Source: CAZCTC01 sp964501335
Lineage (GTDB): Bacteria > Chloroflexota > Anaerolineae > B4-G1 > SLSP01
Length of the DNA: 31,821 bases
Reading direction: 5' to 3'
Assembly: GCA_964501335.1 (NCBI GenBank)
Contig: CAZCTC010000085.1
Location: 1 to 31,821, forward strand
The notes below the pieces were generated by a model. The model had not been told where the DNA came from. It made no database searches and saw nothing but the letters and a program-made list of their open reading frames with translations. Position numbers and translations under genes: made by a program. Positions 29,146 to 31,821 of the stretch are shown one piece after another. How positions within the stretch are numbered: the first letter of the stretch is position 1; every line of letters begins with the position of its first letter.

Positions 29146-31521
29146 TCATCGATGGAAGTAGCCTCGCAGGCAGGCGCCGACAGCGAAGAGCAACAGTGGC
29201 AGGAGGCTGCCGCAGAGGCCGGGGGCGGGTGTGGCGTTGGGGGTGTCGGTGACCGGGGTGGGACTGTCTGCGATCGTGAAGACGGGCTGAGGGGTGGCGG
29301 TCGGTGCCGGCGGTGGCAGATTTTGCACGTCGGGGCCGTCGGGCCGGATGGTATAGGCACTACCGTCGGCCGCGACGAAGGTCACATGGGAACCGAGCGC
29401 CAGGTAGGCGCTCCATTCGGGGTGTTCGACGGCCAGCTTTTCGTAGGCGGGCGTGCCGAAGCCGATCTCCAGGGCGTGCATCTGATCGGGGATGAATTCG
29501 GTATCGGTGAAGGTTTTGCCGATGCGGAGGAAGGTCTTGGTGCCGGCATAGACCATTTGGGGGGAATTGTCGTAAGTGAACGATCCCGGTTCGGCAGGAC
29601 TTTCACCGGCTCCGCGTCCGAGTTGCCGGTATTCATAGACGCCGGCTGTGGGGGCGGCTTCCGAACTCATATATCCCCGGCGCAGCTGGGCGTCATTGAC
29701 GGCTTCTTCACCGGAAACGGCGCCGGGCATGACGTAAAGGAAATCCTGGGAGGCGGAAGTCCGTCCTTCGAGGGTCAGGGCTTTTTCTTCGACCAGGAAG
29801 GAGGTGTAGGGTGTGATGATGCCGTAGCGGAGGCTCAGTTCGGTGACGGCATCGATCAGCTCTTTATCGGAACCGTGAAGCCGGATCTGGGTGAGCAGAT
29901 AGCCGATTTTGCGGGCGGCCCAGAGGCGAGGGATGAAATCGGGTTCGCTGGTAGAATTGAAGGGCCCCTGATAGGTGTAGATTTTGGTTTCATCACCGAC
30001 TTTTCCGGTGAGGCGGATCGATGTCGGTTCAGCTCCGCGATAACGGCCGGTGACGATCAGTTGGGTCCCGGCGAAGAGATCGGGCAGAGGCTGGGGATAA
30101 ACATCGTAAACGACGGTTTCGCCGAAATCCAGGGAGATATCGGTGAGCAGCGGGCTCTGGATTTTGGCATAGAAGGTCGAGACATTTTCATCGATCCGTT
30201 CCTGGGGCGTGACGTAGGCGGAGATGCCGCGGTTGTCCTGGGAGAGTTGGTCGAGGAAGAGGGTGTTGACATCAAAGCCGACGCCGAAGGAGAAGAGGCG
30301 TACCGAGGGTGGGGTCTCGCCGGCCAGTGTTTTCAGCAGGACGTTGTCGTCGGTGATGCCGGCGGTGGCCAGACCGTCGGTCAGGAAGATGATGACGGTG
30401 GGGCGATTGGGATCGGCCTGGGCCATGGCATCCGAAAGCGCCTGATAGATATTGGTGCTGCCCTGGGCTTTCATCCCGGCGATCCAGTTGACGGCGGCGT
30501 CGGCGGCACTGACCGGTTGGAGCGAGTTGGCGTAGGGTTCGGTGGAGGTATTGAAGGCGATGATGTTGAAGCGATCTTCGGGATTGAGATGGCGCAGGAT
30601 GAACTTCGCGGCCTCTTTGGTCTGGCTGAGTTTATCTCCTTCCATCGAGCCGGAGGTGTCGAGCACGATGAAGATGTCTTTGGGAACGATTTTGGTGTTG
30701 CTGGTATTGAAATTGGGCGTGAGCATGGCCAGGAAATAGCCTTCTTCGCTGGAGGGATGATAGGTGAGCAGGCTGGCGCCGATTTCCTGTTCATTCAGGC
30801 CGATGTAGAGTCCGAAGTCCTGTTGGGGCAGGATATTGGTGGCCTCGTAGCCGACCGTGACATGTTTGTCGGATTCGCGATTGATAGAGATCGAGTCCTG
30901 GTGGGTAGAGGAATAGATGGCGTGAAGGGGGCTGCTGGAGGTGATATCGACCGAGATGCTGACTTCTTCCAGCGGTTTAGCGGAGAAGCGTTCGGTATTG
31001 AGCGGGTAGCGGTAGTAGAGCAGATTGGCTTCGACGGGGAGGATTTGGGTGTATTCGATCTGGATGTGTCGTTCATCGCCGGCCGGGATGGGGAAGATGC
31101 GAACTTTGATGGCGTCGTTGCCGATATATTCCAGGAGCGCGGGGTCCTGATTGCGGCGGAGGTAATCCAGATAGATGCTGCGGGCTTCATCGGCCGACAT
31201 GATTTTCCCTTCGACGGGTTCGCCGTTGATCCACATGGTGAAGTGCTGGACGACGGCGCCTTTGGGAATGGGAAAGACGTAGGTTCCTTCGACGGCCCGT
31301 CCGGAGTCGTTGCGGAAGGCCTGATCGATTTTGGTGGTGGCGATTTGATCGTTGATGGTGACGTTGACGCGATGGTAGCGAACGGTCAGCCAGGGATGGA
31401 TGTAATCGGGGGGGCGATCGATCGGATCGTCGATAATGATGATCCCATCGGCAGACACCGGGCCGACGATGAGCGTTAGGACGGTCAACAGGGCCAGTAT
31501 CAGAGGCATTATGCGTTTCAT
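29146..31521 (-). CDS. Secreted VIT and VWA domain protein with C-terminal membrane tail
   Basis: The 791-residue protein begins with a signal peptide (MKRIMPLILALLTVLTLIVG). A VIT domain follows (about 35-165: HPWLTVRYHRVNVTINDQIATTKIDQAFRN, YVFPIPKGAVVQHFTMWING). A VWA domain (about 280-450) has an intact metal-ion site, Asp288-x-Ser290-x-Ser292 in VLDTSGSMEG, and a later FLTDGLATAG. This is the architecture of inter-alpha-trypsin-inhibitor heavy-chain-like surface proteins, which bind other proteins. The C-terminus has a proline/threonine-rich spacer and then GLCGSLLPLLLFAVGACLRGYFHR: a hydrophobic stretch with two cysteines and a basic end. This looks like a membrane anchor or a sorting tail. 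The start has AAAGGAGG 7 bp upstream. Ligand and role are unknown. Confidence 0.92.
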   Translation of the reverse strand: MKRIMPLILALLTVLTLIVGPVSADGIIIIDDPIDRPPDYIHPWLTVRYHRVNVTINDQIATTKIDQAFRNDSGRAVEGTYVFPIPKGAVVQHFTMWINGEPVEGKIMSADEARSIYLDYLRRNQDPALLEYIGNDAIKVRIFPIPAGDERHIQIEYTQILPVEANLLYYRYPLNTERFSAKPLEEVSISVDITSSSPLHAIYSSTHQDSISINRESDKHVTVGYEATNILPQQDFGLYIGLNEQEIGASLLTYHPSSEEGYFLAMLTPNFNTSNTKIVPKDIFIVLDTSGSMEGDKLSQTKEAAKFILRHLNPEDRFNIIAFNTSTEPYANSLQPVSAADAAVNWIAGMKAQGSTNIYQALSDAMAQADPNRPTVIIFLTDGLATAGITDDNVLLKTLAGETPPSVRLFSFGVGFDVNTLFLDQLSQDNRGISAYVTPQERIDENVSTFYAKIQSPLLTDISLDFGETVVYDVYPQPLPDLFAGTQLIVTGRYRGAEPTSIRLTGKVGDETKIYTYQGPFNSTSEPDFIPRLWAARKIGYLLTQIRLHGSDKELIDAVTELSLRYGIITPYTSFLVEEKALTLEGRTSASQDFLYVMPGAVSGEEAVNDAQLRRGYMSSEAAPTAGVYEYRQLGRGAGESPAEPGSFTYDNSPQMVYAGTKTFLRIGKTFTDTEFIPDQMHALEIGFGTPAYEKLAVEHPEWSAYLALGSHVTFVAADGSAYTIRPDGPDVQNLPPPAPTATPQPVFTIADSPTPVTDTPNATPAPGLCGSLLPLLLFAVGACLRGYFHR

Positions 31522-31677
31522 GAGATTCCTCCTTTGAGAAAATTCGTAACCGGGGGAGGTTGAGACCTCGGGTTATTATCTTAAGGACGGTGGGCCGGCG
31601 GTGAAAGTTCCAACTGAAATGTGAAATATGAAATGTAAAACGTAATGATTTATTGTCTGGAAGCAATGGTCGTGCGA

Positions 31678-31821
31678 GGTTCCGAGATTGCCTCCGGGGC
31701 GGCTCTGAAAAAGGGCAAAGAAAGTAGACAGCAGCAAGTAGACAGTAGACAGCCTGTGTCGCCTGTGCGGCTCTGGAAAAAGGGTATGTTTTGGTGCGCC
31801 TTCTGAGGCGCACCAAAACAT
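31678..31821 (+). repeat. Dispersed hairpin repeat cut by the window end
   Basis: GCCTCCGGGGCGGCTCTG (about 31690), then GTAGACAGCAGCAAGTAGAC from 31724 with a third AGTAGACAG unit, GGCTCTGGAAAAAGGG, and the full hairpin 31786-31821 (16-bp arms, core GGTGCGCCT/AGGCGCACC, loop TCTG). The sequence stops exactly at the last base of the hairpin. The rest of 31522-31677 has no gene; it holds the AT-rich word AAATGTGAAATATGAAATG. Confidence 0.82.

Noticed and set aside
29152..31479. Long open frame (775 codons) on the plus strand opposite the VIT/VWA gene
   Set aside because: It is antisense to a gene with a signal peptide, VIT and VWA motifs; its translation is compositionally odd and shows no family features.
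1..31821. Possible circular molecule because the end hairpin and the start tail belong to one repeat type
   Set aside because: The linker expected between hairpin and tail (A-rich plus CTCTCTC and CCT) is missing at the join, and no replication or mobility gene is present.

Overview
The window looks like a chromosomal segment of an uncultured or little-studied bacterium, most likely a member of the Chloroflexota (Anaerolineae-like). This is inference. It rests on moderately high GC, TTG/GTG starts, a THI5-type ABC importer under an FMN riboswitch (an arrangement I recall from Chloroflexus as RibXY), a PspC/LiaF-type envelope pair, and many dispersed intergenic palindromes. No rRNA, tRNA, CRISPR, phage or transposase gene was seen. 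Both window ends lie inside the same dispersed repeat family, which fits a contig that broke at repeats.

Layout. 334-4373 (+): nitroreductase, S9 prolyl-oligopeptidase-like peptidase and YwrD-type gamma-glutamyltransferase, tightly packed, then a bidirectional terminator shared with a convergent ankyrin-repeat protein (4436-5095, -). 5096-6000: non-coding, with a 215-bp MITE-like element carrying 18-bp inverted ends and a 7-bp target duplication. 6001-7576 (+): PspC-domain protein and LiaF-like protein. 7720-9400 (-): modB and modA without modC; the promoter -10 lies inside an inverted repeat. 9593-12225 (-): a divergent Nramp-like transporter preceded by a soluble protein made of PRC-barrel, MgtE-N and CBS domains, that is, a magnesium-sensing module without the channel. 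12989-16573 (-): heterodimeric ABC exporter with one predicted degenerate ATP site. 16856-18037 (-): alpha-oxoamine synthase resembling serine palmitoyltransferase. 18449-20710 (+): orphan membrane GAF histidine kinase. 20868-25475 (+): Rieske oxygenase, MFS transporter and GH36-like glycosidase in one run. 25794-28673 (-): predicted riboflavin ABC importer (permease, lipoprotein, ATPase) behind an FMN riboswitch with terminator. 29146-31521 (-): secreted VIT/VWA protein with a C-terminal hydrophobic tail.

The most distinctive non-coding feature is a modular repeat of about 150 bp found in roughly ten intergenic places. Its flanks are conserved and its hairpin keeps a TCTG/TCCG-type loop, but the stem sequence changes on both arms together. 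Several copies are oriented so that the hairpin is followed by a T-tract directly after a gene, so they probably act as terminators. The best candidates for a little-described system are the Nramp-like transporter with its detached MgtE regulatory module, and the Rieske-MFS-GH36 operon.
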